From contig NZ_UEGO01000012.1 in the NCBI RefSeq assembly GCF_900465345.1, positions 303,458 through 367,457 of the forward strand: DNA of 64,000 bases, given 5' to 3'. Both the position numbers and the translations under genes were made by a program. Source of the DNA: Asaia bogorensis. Its GTDB lineage: Bacteria > Pseudomonadota > Alphaproteobacteria > Acetobacterales > Acetobacteraceae. Below are positions 19,703 to 29,476 of this stretch, in pieces. Each line of letters begins with the position of its first letter. Position 1 is the first letter of the stretch. The notes under the pieces are model-generated. The model had not been told where the DNA came from and searched no databases. It worked only from the letters and a program-made list of their open reading frames with translations.

Positions 19703-21544
19703 TTGGATTTAACTGACCTCTCCTCAATCGTCTCAGACGAGCGCGAAACCCCTGACGCGGTACTGAACCGCGTTTTCGGTTTTTCGAGTTTTCGGGGGCA
19801 GCAGGCAGAGGTCATCGAAGCGGTCATGAATGGCGAGGATGTGCTCGTCATCATGCCCACAGGCGGGGGCAAAAGCCTTTGCTATCAGGTTCCCGCCCTG
19901 TGCCGACCGGGCATGGGGATCGTGATCTCACCCCTGATTGCGTTGATGGACGATCAGGTGGCAGCGTTGCGGCAGCTCGGCGTCAATGCGGCAGCCCTGC
20001 ACTCCGAGCTCGATCCTGACCGGCTCGAGCGCATACGCAGCGATCTGCGCGATGGTCGGCTCGATATTCTCTATATCTCGCCTGAGAGGCTGGTATCACC
20101 CGGTACGGCGCGCTGGCTCGCACGCAACCCGGTATCGGTCCTTGCCATTGACGAGGCCCATTGCGTCTCGGCATGGGGCCACGAATTTCGTCCCGAATAT
20201 CGGGCCCTGGCGGATCTGCCAGAGATCTTCCCCGGCGTTCCCCGTATCGCCCTGACGGCCACAGCCGATTCACGAACGCAGGATGATATCCTACTGGCGC
20301 TGGGCATGCCCCAGGCGCGTCGTCTCACATCGAGTTTCCATCGTCCCAATCTGTTCCTTGCAGCCTCTCCAAAGGGCTCCGAGACGAAGCAGGTGCAGGA
20401 CGCACTTACCCGGCATCGCGACGATGCCTCGATTGTCTATTGTGGAAGCCGCAATCGTACGGAGCGCATGGCGAAAAGCCTGCGTGAGAAAGGCTTCAAC
20501 GCCCTGCCGTTTCACGCGGGGCTGTCGCCACAGGAAAAACACGCAACGCTTCTGCGGTTTCGCAGTGGCGAGCCGATGGTTATCGTCGCGACAGTGGCCT
20601 TCGGTATGGGTATTGACCGCCCGGATGTCCGCTGCGTGGTGCATCTGGACATGCCTGCTTCACCCGAGGCCTATTATCAGCAGATTGGTCGGGCAGGGCG
20701 CGATGGGGCACCTGCCGATACTCTACTGCTCTATGGCGGAGAGGATATGGCGCGGGCGCGTTACTGGCTGGAGCAATCCAACGCGCCAGAGACAGAAAAG
20801 CGCGTCATGCAGGCGCGTCTGGAGAGCATGATCGCGCTTACGGAAACCGTCGGCTGTCGTACGCAGGCCCTGCTTGCCTGCTTTGGTGAAGCCTTGCCGA
20901 CTCCCTGCGGGCATTGCGATAATTGCAGGACGCCTGCGGAGACATTTGATGGCACTGAGGCCGCGCAGAAAGTGCTTTCCACCATCTATCGTACCGGCCA
21001 GCGCTTTGGTGCCGTTCATCTCACCACGGTTCTGCGCGGCAAGCTGACCGAGGCGATTGAACGTCATGCCCATCAGCATCTTACCGTGTTCGGCGTCGGC
21101 AAGGAGCATTCGGAGCAGTGGTGGCGCGGTGTGATCCGTCAGCTCATTGCACGCGGGGCCATCAGGATGAGTGGCGAGCACGGCACATTAGGACTGGATG
21201 TCGATGCTGCTCGCCCGATCCTGCGTGGCGAGGAAAAGCTGCGTCTGCGCAGCGACCCCATGAAGGCGCAAGGCTTCAGCGCGCGTAATGCGCCCGCCGC
21301 ATCGATTGTGGACGCGCTGGACGAGGAGGAACGCGCGCGTTTCGAGGCTCTGCGCCGGTGGCGACGCGAGGAAGCCCGAGAGCAAGAAATTCCGCCCTAT
21401 GTCATTTTCCATGACGCGGTCCTGACCGAGATCGCCCGTGAAAACCCCGACTCCGTCGAAGCGCTCTCAGACATCAAGGGCGTAGGGGCTTCAAAGCTCA
21501 AGCGATACGGTGATGCCGTGATAGCCGCGCTGGAGGGCGATTGA
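19703..21544 (+). CDS. recQ: ATP-dependent DNA helicase RecQ
   Basis: A 3'-5' DNA helicase of 613 residues for recombination and fork repair. Motifs: FGFSSFRGQQAEVIEAV (motif 0), Walker A MPTGGGKSLCYQ, DEAHCVSAWGHEFRPEY, SFHRPNL, the motif V/VI region (ATVAFGMGIDRPDVR, QQIGRAGRDG), the Zn-binding Cys cluster ending PCGHCDNC, a winged helix, and a C-terminal HRDC domain (VEALSDIKGVGASKL). The only start that keeps motif 0 is a TTG at 19703. A stop lies four bases upstream in frame, and GAGAAG is 13 bases before the TTG. Confidence 0.95.
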   Translation: MDLTDLSSIVSDERETPDAVLNRVFGFSSFRGQQAEVIEAVMNGEDVLVIMPTGGGKSLCYQVPALCRPGMGIVISPLIALMDDQVAALRQLGVNAAALHSELDPDRLERIRSDLRDGRLDILYISPERLVSPGTARWLARNPVSVLAIDEAHCVSAWGHEFRPEYRALADLPEIFPGVPRIALTATADSRTQDDILLALGMPQARRLTSSFHRPNLFLAASPKGSETKQVQDALTRHRDDASIVYCGSRNRTERMAKSLREKGFNALPFHAGLSPQEKHATLLRFRSGEPMVIVATVAFGMGIDRPDVRCVVHLDMPASPEAYYQQIGRAGRDGAPADTLLLYGGEDMARARYWLEQSNAPETEKRVMQARLESMIALTETVGCRTQALLACFGEALPTPCGHCDNCRTPAETFDGTEAAQKVLSTIYRTGQRFGAVHLTTVLRGKLTEAIERHAHQHLTVFGVGKEHSEQWWRGVIRQLIARGAIRMSGEHGTLGLDVDAARPILRGEEKLRLRSDPMKAQGFSARNAPAASIVDALDEEERARFEALRRWRREEAREQEIPPYVIFHDAVLTEIARENPDSVEALSDIKGVGASKLKRYGDAVIAALEGD

Positions 21545-21685
21545 AGGCAGTCGTGGTACGACCGCTCCATGACTGCCCGAACAACGCGGGTCCGCAGTCC
21601 GGTCCCGGGTGGGAGGGGCATTGAGCGAGGTTGTATCCCTCACGCGTGCTCCTCGTCACTCGTCACCGTGCTCGAATTGTTACCT

Positions 21686-22168
21686 CTAGTCCTTGAGCGT
21701 GAAATTCACCGTCGTCGATGTGCCGCCAAGAAACTTGAAGGTCAGCGGAACACTCTCGCCCGTCTTGATCGTGTCGGGGAAGTTGCGGCAGATCAGATGG
21801 TAACCTCCCTCGGGGAATACCATTGTCATATCGGCTGGAATGGTGAAATGCGAAAACAGGTTGGCAGTGTGACTCGTTACCTCCTGCTCGCTGTGAAATG
21901 CTTCGATGGCGGCGCAATCGGGGGAGCTGACGCCTGAGATCAGGTGGGCCTCATGCCCCTTGTTGACGACTGTGAAATAGGCGGCGGCCAGCCCCGGGTA
22001 ATGCTTGGCCCGGCGTATCCATCCTTCGATGGTGATATCGCGATTGGCGTTCTTCTGTCCGGGAACGTTGGTGTCGTCTGTCTGGGCCTGTGCTCCCGCC
22101 GGGAAAAGCAGCGCCCCTGTCACGCAAACTGTCATGAGCAGTGCTGGAATAGCTTGCACTCTTTTCAC
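21686..22168 (-). CDS. PCuAC-family periplasmic protein (copper chaperone-like)
   Basis: A 160-residue exported protein with signal peptide ending AGAQAQ (about residue 29). The fold segments [44 protein letters not shown] and VPLTFKF match the PCuAC (DUF461) family, which delivers Cu(I) to cytochrome oxidase. The usual ligands HxnM...HxM are only partly kept: the second motif reads HLI instead of HVM/HLM, and the middle Met is replaced. Copper binding is therefore doubtful. The start is GTG with an excellent AAAGGAG site. It is divergent from nrdR and convergent with recQ. Confidence 0.82.
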   Translation of the reverse strand: MKRVQAIPALLMTVCVTGALLFPAGAQAQTDDTNVPGQKNANRDITIEGWIRRAKHYPGLAAAYFTVVNKGHEAHLISGVSSPDCAAIEAFHSEQEVTSHTANLFSHFTIPADMTMVFPEGGYHLICRNFPDTIKTGESVPLTFKFLGGTSTTVNFTLKD

Positions 22169-22241
22169 TGATACGCTCCTTTCTGCGCCCGGCTCGTTTG
22201 GCCGGCCCGTGCCATCATCTGCCCATCAGGGGGAAACTCTC

Positions 22242-22745
22242 ATGAACTGCCCGTTCTGCGGCCATGAAGATACGCAGGTCAAGGATAGTCGTTCGACTGA
22301 CGATGGTGCGGCAATTCGGCGCAGGCGTGTCTGTGCTGCCTGCGCCCAGCGATTTACGACGATCGAGCGCGTACAGTTGCGCGAACTGGTCGTGACGAAG
22401 ATGGACGGTCGACGGGTGCCTTTCGACCGTGACAAGCTGGCCCGCTCGATCCGTATCGCCCTGCGCAAGCGCCCGGTGGAGGAAGAGCGTCAGGAGCGGA
22501 TCGTCAACGGGTTGGTGCGCCAGCTTGAGGCCTCGGGCGAAGCAGAAATTTCTTCGGCGCGTATTGGCGAATTGGCAATGGATGCATTGCACAGCATCGA
22601 CGGTGTCGCTTATGTGCGCTTTGCAAGTGTATATCGCGATTTTCGAGAGGTTGAAGCTTTTTCGAAGCTGCTGACGGATATGCGTCCCGGTGAGGAGGCT
22701 GAACTGCCGCTCCCGCCGGTCAAGCGCGGAAAAGACAAGGGATGA
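22242..22745 (+). CDS. nrdR: Transcriptional repressor NrdR
   Basis: A 167-residue repressor of ribonucleotide reductase genes that senses ATP and dATP. It opens with the zinc ribbon [17 protein letters not shown]...[13 protein letters not shown] (Cys-x2-Cys and Cys-x2-Cys), then the ATP-cone ([20 protein letters not shown]). The ATG at 22242 follows CAGGGGG; a longer in-frame start at 22005 would precede the zinc ribbon and overlap the PCuAC gene, so I reject it. The nrdR-nusB-thiL order with short overlaps is a common alphaproteobacterial arrangement. Confidence 0.96.
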   Translation: MNCPFCGHEDTQVKDSRSTDDGAAIRRRRVCAACAQRFTTIERVQLRELVVTKMDGRRVPFDRDKLARSIRIALRKRPVEEERQERIVNGLVRQLEASGEAEISSARIGELAMDALHSIDGVAYVRFASVYRDFREVEAFSKLLTDMRPGEEAELPLPPVKRGKDKG

Positions 22746-23278
22746 TGACGATGACTGACGAGACCAAGACCAAGAACCAACCGAAGCGTTCGCGCACCGT
22801 AGCCCGTGTCGCCGCCGTTCAGGCGCTGTTCCAGTGCGAACAGGGGGGAGAGAATGCCGAGACGGTCATCAGCCAGTTCCAGCGTCACCGTCTGGCCGAT
22901 GACCGGGGCAGCGGCTTTGAGGATGGCTATGTGCCTGACGCCGATTTCCGCCTTTTCGGTCTGATCGTCAAAGGCGTGACGCTCGCTCAGGATCGTATCG
23001 ACACAACCTTGGCGGCGGCTCTGCCCGCCAACTGGCCACTCAACCGCCTGGATCCCGTGCTGCGTGCCCTGTTGCGTGCGGGCGCTTGGGAACTCGGTGA
23101 GGACGTCCCGGCGCGTGTTGTCATCAACGAATATCTCGATGTAGCACACGGTTTCTTCTCAGGTGATGAAGCCCGTCTCGTCAATGGCGTGCTCGATGCG
23201 CTGACCCGTCCGGCTGCCCCCGTGCAGGACAATGCGCAAGGCGATGATGCCGGGCATGACGGATCAGAACCGGCCTGA
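22742..23278 (+). CDS. nusB: Transcription antitermination factor NusB
   Basis: An all-helical RNA-binding protein of 178 residues that works with NusE in rRNA antitermination. Recognisable parts are [18 protein letters not shown], the [29 protein letters not shown] helix pair and [27 protein letters not shown]. There are non-conserved tails at both ends, the C-terminal one acidic. The ATG overlaps the nrdR stop by four bases, which suggests coupled translation. thiL starts one base after its stop. Confidence 0.95.
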   Translation: MMTMTDETKTKNQPKRSRTVARVAAVQALFQCEQGGENAETVISQFQRHRLADDRGSGFEDGYVPDADFRLFGLIVKGVTLAQDRIDTTLAAALPANWPLNRLDPVLRALLRAGAWELGEDVPARVVINEYLDVAHGFFSGDEARLVNGVLDALTRPAAPVQDNAQGDDAGHDGSEPA

Positions 23279-23279
23279 G

Positions 23280-24224
23280 ATGAGCGGCGGCGAGTTCGAC
23301 TTCATCGACAGGTTCTTTCGTCCGCTGGCGGGTGAGGGCGCTCTGGCGCTTGGCGATGATGCGGCGCTGATCGATCTGGCTGAGGACCGCGAACTGATAC
23401 TCTCGACCGATACCCTGGTCGAGGCCGTCCATTTCCTGCCTGACGACCCGGCCGAGACGATCAGCCGCAAATTGCTGCGTGTCAGCCTGTCAGACTGTGC
23501 AGCAATGGGCGCAAGGCCGCGCGGCTATCTGATGAATATCAGCCGCCCTGCGGCGTTCGACGATCAGTGGTTTGCCAGTTTCAGCGCGGGGCTCGTGCAG
23601 GATCAGGCCATTTTCGATGTCCATCTGCTGGGGGGCGATACGACCAGCACGCGTGGTCCGCTGGTACTGAGCCTGACCATCCTGGGTGAAGTGCCTCGCG
23701 GAAAGGCTGTGAGGCGCCGAGGCGCCCGGCCCGGCGACGTTTTATGGGTGACAGGCACAATCGGCGATGCTGCCCTTGGCCTTCAGGCGCTTCTGGGCGA
23801 GCTTCCTGATGTGGATGGATATCTGGCAGATCGTTATCGTATTCCACAGCCGCGTACGGGGTTCCCCATGGGTGATTTTGCCCATGCCGGCATGGATATC
23901 TCGGACGGCTTGGTTCAGGACGCCGGGCATCTTGCGCACCAGAGCGGTGTGCGTCTTGAGATTGATATGGCGGCTGTCCCTCTTTCTTCCCAGGCCCGGG
24001 CGGCAGGCGAGGCATGGTTCCAGACATGCCTGACGGGTGGTGACGACTACGAGCTCCTGTTTACAGCAGATGAGTCGCAGACAGACGCAATCTTGCAGGC
24101 GGCGAAACAGGCAGCGCTTGCTGTCACCCGCATAGGGCGTGTCAAACCGGGTGCGGGGGTCGTGGTTCTGGATCAGCAGGGGGGTGAGCTACAATTGTCC
24201 CGCACGGGATGGCAGCATTTCTGA
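23280..24224 (+). CDS. thiL: Thiamine-monophosphate kinase
   Basis: Phosphorylates thiamine monophosphate to the coenzyme ThDP. From the ATG at 23280 the protein (314 residues) starts MSGGEFDFIDRFFRPLAG, as in other ThiL. GDDAALID (Mg binding), STDTLVEAVHF, SLSDCAAMGARPRGYLM, LGGDTTSTRGP, the ISDGLVQDAGHLA segment and GGDDYELLFT follow. An ATG at 23232 inside nusB would add 16 unlikely residues. Its product is the cofactor of the E1 enzyme in this window, though the genes are not linked. Confidence 0.94.
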   Translation: MSGGEFDFIDRFFRPLAGEGALALGDDAALIDLAEDRELILSTDTLVEAVHFLPDDPAETISRKLLRVSLSDCAAMGARPRGYLMNISRPAAFDDQWFASFSAGLVQDQAIFDVHLLGGDTTSTRGPLVLSLTILGEVPRGKAVRRRGARPGDVLWVTGTIGDAALGLQALLGELPDVDGYLADRYRIPQPRTGFPMGDFAHAGMDISDGLVQDAGHLAHQSGVRLEIDMAAVPLSSQARAAGEAWFQTCLTGGDDYELLFTADESQTDAILQAAKQAALAVTRIGRVKPGAGVVVLDQQGGELQLSRTGWQHF

Positions 24225-24327
24225 GGTACTTTCCGGGCCTCGCTGACTCGAAAACCACGTCTGATCACGGCTTGTCCCGGCATTTGCCGCCAGAGACCGA
24301 GCGGCAGGATAGCGCTCCTCAATCCGT

Positions 24328-24361
24328 CGGGAAAAACCTGGCAGAGTCCGTGTTTTTCCCG
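24328..24361. terminator. Bidirectional terminator-like hairpin
   Basis: CGGGAAAAAC (24328-24337) and GTTTTTCCCG (24352-24361) form a perfect 10-bp stem with a 14-base loop. The hairpin sits between the convergent genes thiL and the GNAT-like gene. The A and T runs lie inside the stem, so it can work on either strand. Confidence 0.6.
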
Positions 24362-24369
24362 GGAATGGA

Positions 24370-25614
24370 TCAGATACTGACATCCTTTTCGTACAGGCGG
24401 TGCACCTTGTTCGGTTCTGGCACCAGGCGGCGAACAAGGTTCAACATCGGTGTGTTGGTGTCGAGGATCCATCCCAGTTCGACCGACTTGTAAGGGAGGG
24501 TCGCACGACGACGGATAAGCTCGTCAATGGCCAGTGAGGGCATGAGCGCGCCGAGTATCGTACCACGCACCTTGTGGGATACACCGAGAAGGATCACACG
24601 GGCCGAGTCAAAGCGATGGCCCAGCAGCCTCGCCCCCAGTCTGGCCCAGCCGAGTGGTGAAGGTGCCCCGTCGATGCCTCGGGCGATATCGAAGACATTG
24701 GGCACCACGAGTGCCATGGCGGCTGGCTCACCGGCGTGGTCGATCTGGACATAATGCTCTGGCCTGAGCACCAGCTTGAGTTGCTGGATGAGCGCTTCCA
24801 TCTCATAGGATTGCAGCGGGACAAAATTGTAGGTGTCTGCCCAGGCGTCGTTATAGAGCGAGCGCAGCACTTCGCCCTGAGCCGCAATCTGCTTCTTGGA
24901 AAGGTGCGAGACTGTGACATCACCCAGCTTGCCCTCTCCAGGCTTGAGTGCGCCGGGTACGATATGACGCTTGTCCAGGTCTTCCGTCAGGTCGAGTTTG
25001 AACGTCAGCAGGTCTCTGGTCGGCTGAAATCCCTGCGCCTCGACCAGTTCGTTGAGTTCGGGCGGATGCCAGGGCGTGCCGATCATCGGAGATTCATTCT
25101 GCCCGGTGATCATGAGACCTGATTCCCCGTGATAGCCAAGCGTGACAGGGCCACGCATACGGACCATCCCCTGATCGCGCAGCCAGAGCTCGGCTGTATC
25201 GAGCAGCGCCTTCACGACAGAGGCGTCAGACACGGCATCGAGCGCACCAAACCAGCCGATCTTCTCATCCCAGGCTTCAAGCGCCTTGCTGTCCACAACA
25301 GCTGAGATGCGTCCTACAGGCCTCCCATCGCGCCAGGCGATAAAGCAGCGCACAGAGGCATGACGGTAGATGCCGTTCTTCGAAGGATTGAGCAGATCAT
25401 TCTGCTCCATGTCGAGCGGGGGGACGTAGCCATCGCGCCCCTTGTAGAGTATCCGCGGGAGCCTGATGAAGAGCTTCAGGTCCTTGCGAGAGAGAACAGG
25501 ACGTATGGTGAGGGAGCCATTTTTCTGGCTGTCATCCGAGTGGAATGAGTCAGGGGAGGAAGATCGTGTATCATGAGTCTGACGAGCCACCCTTGATGAT
25601 CCGGGCTCTGCCAT
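24370..25614 (-). CDS. GNAT-like acyltransferase of unknown substrate
   Basis: A 414-residue protein from the ATG at 25614 (a TTG at 25689 would add 25 residues). The first about 30 residues are polar and variable. After that come IRPVLSRKDLKLFIRLPRILYKGRDGYVPPL and ASVRCFIAWRDGRPVGRISAVVD, which resemble the N-acyltransferase (GNAT) fold of the YghO-like group. A second half with GYHGESGLMITGQNESPMIGTPWHPP follows, as in proteins often called hypothetical GNAT-superfamily. No signal peptide or membrane segment is seen. It is divergent from the SDR gene. The substrate is unknown. Confidence 0.65.
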   Translation of the reverse strand: MAEPGSSRVARQTHDTRSSSPDSFHSDDSQKNGSLTIRPVLSRKDLKLFIRLPRILYKGRDGYVPPLDMEQNDLLNPSKNGIYRHASVRCFIAWRDGRPVGRISAVVDSKALEAWDEKIGWFGALDAVSDASVVKALLDTAELWLRDQGMVRMRGPVTLGYHGESGLMITGQNESPMIGTPWHPPELNELVEAQGFQPTRDLLTFKLDLTEDLDKRHIVPGALKPGEGKLGDVTVSHLSKKQIAAQGEVLRSLYNDAWADTYNFVPLQSYEMEALIQQLKLVLRPEHYVQIDHAGEPAAMALVVPNVFDIARGIDGAPSPLGWARLGARLLGHRFDSARVILLGVSHKVRGTILGALMPSLAIDELIRRRATLPYKSVELGWILDTNTPMLNLVRRLVPEPNKVHRLYEKDVSI

Positions 25615-25769
25615 AACATGGTTTGTATCGGCCTGTGCGGAACCGGTCAGGCCGGCATCATACTGGCGGAGATCTTCTGCTTCCGACAAGGCTCACTCTC
25701 AATCGCGGTCTGCCCGGTTCGCCCCCATGGCACGACCGGGTTTCCGTTTAATTTACGAAAGCGCGTTGA

Positions 25770-26576
25770 ATGTCACGTCCAGAGCCGTTTGCAAAGCTGA
25801 AGTTTGCACCAAGTCATGTCCTGATCACGGGAGCATCAGGTGGTTTGGGCCGGGCGCTGGCGCTGCAATATGCTGGCCCGAATGTCATGCTCACGTTGTG
25901 GGGGCGCAATGAATCCCGTCTTTCGGCCGTCGCAGAGGCGTGCAGGCAGCGGGGCAGTGTCGTGCAGGTCAGTGTGCTCTCCCTTACGGCGATTGATGAT
26001 GCGTTGGCGCTTTTCAGGCTTTGCGATGACAGGAAGCCGGTAGACCTGCTTGTGCTCAATGCCGGGGTTTCGGATATACGCCCCTCCAACGCCCTGACCG
26101 AGACAACGGCAGCGGTGCGCGAGGCTACACTGGTCAATTATGCTGTGCCTGCCATTCTAGCCACGGAAGCGGCCGCACGAATGGCCCCGCGTCGACGGGG
26201 GCGTATCGCCATGATCGGTTCGGTTGCTGCGCATCACGACCTGCCTTTCGCCACCGCCTATAGCAGCTCGAAGGCGGGTCTCGCTCGCTTCTCGACCTGT
26301 CTGCATGCGGCCATGACTCCGCACAGGGTGGGCGTAACCCTCGTCGAGCCAGGATATATCGATACGGCCATGAGCCGAAGGCTCGAAGGCACAAGACCCT
26401 TTCTTGTAACCCCTGACGCCGCCGCTGCCCGCATCGCTGCTGCGATCGCTCGCAATGACGCGGTTCTCGTATTTCCTCGTGTCTTTCTGCTGCTCAAGCT
26501 GCTCTCTGCGGTTGTGCCCCGCCGCCTTGCGCATCGCTTGCTACGGCTCGCGAAAGTCAAGCAGACCGCAGCGTGA
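25770..26576 (+). CDS. Short-chain dehydrogenase/reductase
   Basis: A 268-residue NAD(P)-dependent classical SDR. The cofactor motif TGASGGLGRALA is at residues 20-31, LVLNAGVSD gives the NAG motif, and the catalytic set is the Ser in MIGSVAAHH and Tyr-x3-Lys in AYSSSKAGLARF. PGYIDTAMS follows. The C-terminal VFPRVFLLLKLLSAVVPRRLAHRLL is hydrophobic and basic and may touch the membrane, as in SDRs acting on lipids. The substrate is not evident. It is divergent from the GNAT-like gene and shares a short intergenic region with it. Confidence 0.85.
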   Translation: MSRPEPFAKLKFAPSHVLITGASGGLGRALALQYAGPNVMLTLWGRNESRLSAVAEACRQRGSVVQVSVLSLTAIDDALALFRLCDDRKPVDLLVLNAGVSDIRPSNALTETTAAVREATLVNYAVPAILATEAAARMAPRRRGRIAMIGSVAAHHDLPFATAYSSSKAGLARFSTCLHAAMTPHRVGVTLVEPGYIDTAMSRRLEGTRPFLVTPDAAAARIAAAIARNDAVLVFPRVFLLLKLLSAVVPRRLAHRLLRLAKVKQTAA

Positions 26577-26737
26577 TGTGTTCTGCGCTTGAGTGTTTGC
26601 CTGATGCTGTTCCTGCAAGGGTGTTGACGCAAGGATGATAGCCTGCGACTGCTTCCTCACGAAATGTTCGAGGGTGGGTTCGGGATGGACCGGACCCTTA
26701 CCGGATCGGACATCGCCCCCGGAAACTGGAGCAAGAA

Positions 26738-27712
26738 ATGCAGGATATTGTCACCGTCGATATTGGAGGCACGAACGCACGATTTGCGATCGCCAAGGTC
26801 GATCAGGGGCGTGTGGTCGAGCTGGGTGAAGCCACGACCCTGCGTACGGCAGATCATGCGAGCCTTGCTCTGGCATGGGAGGCCTTCGGTCGTACCCTTG
26901 GTCGTGAGTTGCCCCGTTATGCGGGCATCGCCATTGCTTGCCCGATCCAGGGTGAGACGCTCAAGATGACCAACAATCCCTGGATCATCCAGCCCTCCAT
27001 GCTGGCAGAGCGTCTGCATCTGGAAGACTTCACGCTCGTCAATGATTTCGGGGCGGTGGGTCATGCCGTGGCCCAGATCGACGAGCAGTATCTCGAACAT
27101 CTCTGCGGCCCCGATCGGCCATTGCCGAGCGAAGGCACAACGACGATCGTTGGTCCGGGCACAGGGCTTGGTGCCGCCTGTCTGCTGCGCCGCAAGGGCC
27201 AGTATTTCGTGATCGAGACCGAGGGCGGCCATATCGACTTCGCACCGCTCGACGAGTTCGAAGACAAGATCCTGCGTGCGCTGCGCCGCCGCTTCCGCCG
27301 TGTTTCGGCCGAGCGCATCGTATCTGGCCCCGGCCTGACCAATCTCTACGAAATCATCGCCGAGATGCAGGGTCTGCCCATTACCATGCGCGACAACAAG
27401 GCGCTCTGGGAAATGGCCATGGAGGGCCGTGATTCGATGGCAGCCGCTGCTCTTGAGCGCTTCTTCCTCTCTCTTGGTGCCGTGGCGGGTGATCTGGCCC
27501 TGGCCCATCGCGCCCAGGGTGTTGTCATTGCTGGCGGGCTTGGCCTGCGCGTGGCTGACCGTCTGCCCCATTCCGGCTTTGCCGAGCGCTTTGTTGCGAA
27601 GGGACGCTTCGAGAGCATGATGGGCGATATGCCGGTCAAGATCATCACTCACCCTCAGCCCGGCCTGTTCGGTGCCGCCGCTGCCTTCGCCTCGGACCAT
27701 CCGTCGCTCTGA
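26738..27712 (+). CDS. glk: Glucokinase
   Basis: Phosphorylates glucose with ATP in the cytosol. The 324-residue protein is of the bacterial Glk (ROK-distinct) type: VDIGGTNARFAIAKV (phosphate 1), TNNPWIIQPSML and LVNDFGAVGHAV (substrate-binding loop with catalytic Asp), IVGPGTGLGAACL (phosphate 2), TEGGHIDFAP, and IAGGLGLRVADRL (adenosine motif). GGAGCAAGAA precedes the ATG. In acetic acid bacteria most glucose is oxidised in the periplasm, so this enzyme feeds the smaller cytosolic route. Confidence 0.95.
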   Translation: MQDIVTVDIGGTNARFAIAKVDQGRVVELGEATTLRTADHASLALAWEAFGRTLGRELPRYAGIAIACPIQGETLKMTNNPWIIQPSMLAERLHLEDFTLVNDFGAVGHAVAQIDEQYLEHLCGPDRPLPSEGTTTIVGPGTGLGAACLLRRKGQYFVIETEGGHIDFAPLDEFEDKILRALRRRFRRVSAERIVSGPGLTNLYEIIAEMQGLPITMRDNKALWEMAMEGRDSMAAAALERFFLSLGAVAGDLALAHRAQGVVIAGGLGLRVADRLPHSGFAERFVAKGRFESMMGDMPVKIITHPQPGLFGAAAAFASDHPSL

Positions 27713-27721
27713 GGTTGATGG

Positions 27722-27757
27722 GGTGCGCCCTGTGGTTCGGGGCGCACCATCGCTTTT
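27722..27757 (+). terminator. Intrinsic terminator of glk
   Basis: GGTGCGCCC (27722-27730) pairs perfectly with GGGCGCACC (27740-27748) across a nine-base loop, ten bases after the glk stop. A short T run (GCTTTT) ends at 27757. The rest of the gap to 28079 holds no convincing ORF; it should contain the promoter of the downstream symporter. Confidence 0.7.
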
Positions 27758-28026
27758 CTCCTACAAGAAATAGCCGATTTCATCTGCTTCGATGCCCAGC
27801 ACCCGAAGCTTCTCCCGATTGCTGCCTGTCGGTTGGGGTCATACGAACCGATAACCCGGATGTCGCACCCTCCGAGCGCTTATATGAGTGTTCGGCTCAA
27901 CTCCGGCAGTATTCGCTGTTTTGACCGCTCTTGCGAGAAGTGATCGTTCCTTCAGGGACAGCACTGTCATCCTATGTCAAAAAATTGTGCATTGCGTGCA
28001 GGACGAGATAGCGTAGTGCTGTCTTG

Positions 28027-28042
28027 ATTACATTTGTGTAAT
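28027..28042. promoter_or_regulatory. Inverted repeat upstream of the dicarboxylate symporter
   Basis: ATTACA-TTTG-TGTAAT is a perfect 6-bp inverted repeat with a four-base spacer, 38 bases before the chosen start at 28080. It lies in an AT-rich patch that also includes a possible TTGATT -35 at 28024. It is a plausible operator for substrate-dependent control. No regulator gene is adjacent. Confidence 0.35.
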
Positions 28043-28079
28043 ATTGAATTGCGCCGCCGCCTTGCCACGGACACCAGAC

Positions 28080-29459
28080 ATGATGAAGCCGAATTCCATC
28101 GCAGGTACCCCAGGTACGGGTCAACACGGGCGAGACGGTGACGAGCCGAGCCATGAGCATGCCAAGCGTGTTCCGCTCTGGCGGCATACCTATATGCAGG
28201 TTCTCGTCGCGATTATCGTCGGTTCGCTGATCGGTCATTTTGCTCCCCAGACAGGGCAGGCCCTGCAACCTCTGGGAGACGGGTTCATCCGCCTCGTCAA
28301 GATGATCATCCCTCCTGTCATCTTTCTGACTATCGTGACGGGTATTGCAGGGATGCGTGACCTGAGGGCGGTGGCGCGCGTCGCGGCGAAGACTTTCGCC
28401 TACTTCCTGTTCTTCTCCACGCTCGCCCTGGTGGTCGGTCTGGTAACAGCCAATGTCATACGCCCGGGGGCTGGGCTTCATGCCACGATTGATACGTCAC
28501 CTGCCGGAACGGCAAGCGTGGCGCGCTATATTGGCAAGGCTCACGAGAGCAGCCTTGTCGATTTTGTGCTCAATATCATTCCGGACACCTTTGTTTCGGC
28601 CTTGACGACAGGAAACATCCTGCAGGCGCTTTTCGTTGCCATTCTTACTGGTATCGGCCTGGCCCTGATGGGTGAGCGCGGGGCGCGCATGTTCGATGTG
28701 CTTGACGAAATTTCGGCCGTGGCATTCCGAATTGTTGGTATCCTGATGAAAGCCGCGCCGATCGGTGCGTTTGGCGCCATTGCCTATACGGTGGGCAAAT
28801 ACGGCGCATCGAGCCTAGCAGATCTCGCCACCCTCGTTCTTACATTCTACCTGACGGCAATCGTCTTTATTGTCGTGGTTCTGGGTGTCGTGGCCCGTCT
28901 TGCCGGGTTCTCGATCCTGCGGCTGATTGCCTATCTGCGTGCAGAGCTTCTGCTCGTGCTGGGCACATCATCCTCCGAAAGCGCCTTGCCGAGCCTCATG
29001 GCCAAGATGGAGCGGGCAGGGTGCCCCAAGGCCATTGTCGGTCTCGTGGTGCCCATGGGGTACTCCTTCAATCTCGATGGCACGAACATCTACATGACGC
29101 TGGCGGCGCTTTTCATCGCGCAGGCCTATGACATCCATCTCGGTCTCGGCCAGCAAATCCTGCTGCTCGGCATGGCCATGCTCTCATCCAAGGGGGCAGC
29201 AGGGGTCACGGGTGCGGGGTTCATCACGCTCGCGGCAACGCTCTCGATCGTGCCTTCCATTCCCGTGGCCGGGATCGGGCTGATCCTCGGTGTCGACCGT
29301 TTCATGAGCGAGTGCCGCAGCCTCACCAACTTCATCGGGAACGCTGTTGCGACGGTCGTGGTGGCACGATGGGAGGGCGTGGTGGACGATGCCAAGCTGG
29401 CGGAGGCGCTCAAACCCGGTGGAGGATCGGCGAACGCTTCCTCCGCGCTGACCGACTGA
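28080..29459 (+). CDS. Dicarboxylate/amino acid:cation symporter (DctA/GltP family)
   Basis: A DAACS-family inner-membrane symporter of 459 residues. After a hydrophilic N terminus of about 35 residues come eight membrane segments plus re-entrant loops. The Ser-rich hairpin [20 protein letters not shown], the NMDGT-like motif [14 protein letters not shown] and the second hairpin [15 protein letters not shown] are the substrate and cation-binding hallmarks. It is closest to DctA (succinate, malate, fumarate), but glutamate or aspartate is possible. ATG codons at 28080 and 28083 have no clear ribosome-binding site; a TTG at 28044 is less likely. Confidence 0.88.
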   Translation: MMKPNSIAGTPGTGQHGRDGDEPSHEHAKRVPLWRHTYMQVLVAIIVGSLIGHFAPQTGQALQPLGDGFIRLVKMIIPPVIFLTIVTGIAGMRDLRAVARVAAKTFAYFLFFSTLALVVGLVTANVIRPGAGLHATIDTSPAGTASVARYIGKAHESSLVDFVLNIIPDTFVSALTTGNILQALFVAILTGIGLALMGERGARMFDVLDEISAVAFRIVGILMKAAPIGAFGAIAYTVGKYGASSLADLATLVLTFYLTAIVFIVVVLGVVARLAGFSILRLIAYLRAELLLVLGTSSSESALPSLMAKMERAGCPKAIVGLVVPMGYSFNLDGTNIYMTLAALFIAQAYDIHLGLGQQILLLGMAMLSSKGAAGVTGAGFITLAATLSIVPSIPVAGIGLILGVDRFMSECRSLTNFIGNAVATVVVARWEGVVDDAKLAEALKPGGGSANASSALTD

Positions 29460-29476
29460 CCGGGGCTGTCCTCGTG

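Noticed and set aside
21546..21577. GGCAGTC/GACTGCC repeat between recQ and the PCuAC-like gene as terminator
   Set aside because: Long loop, no T run, and closer to chance level than the other hairpins.
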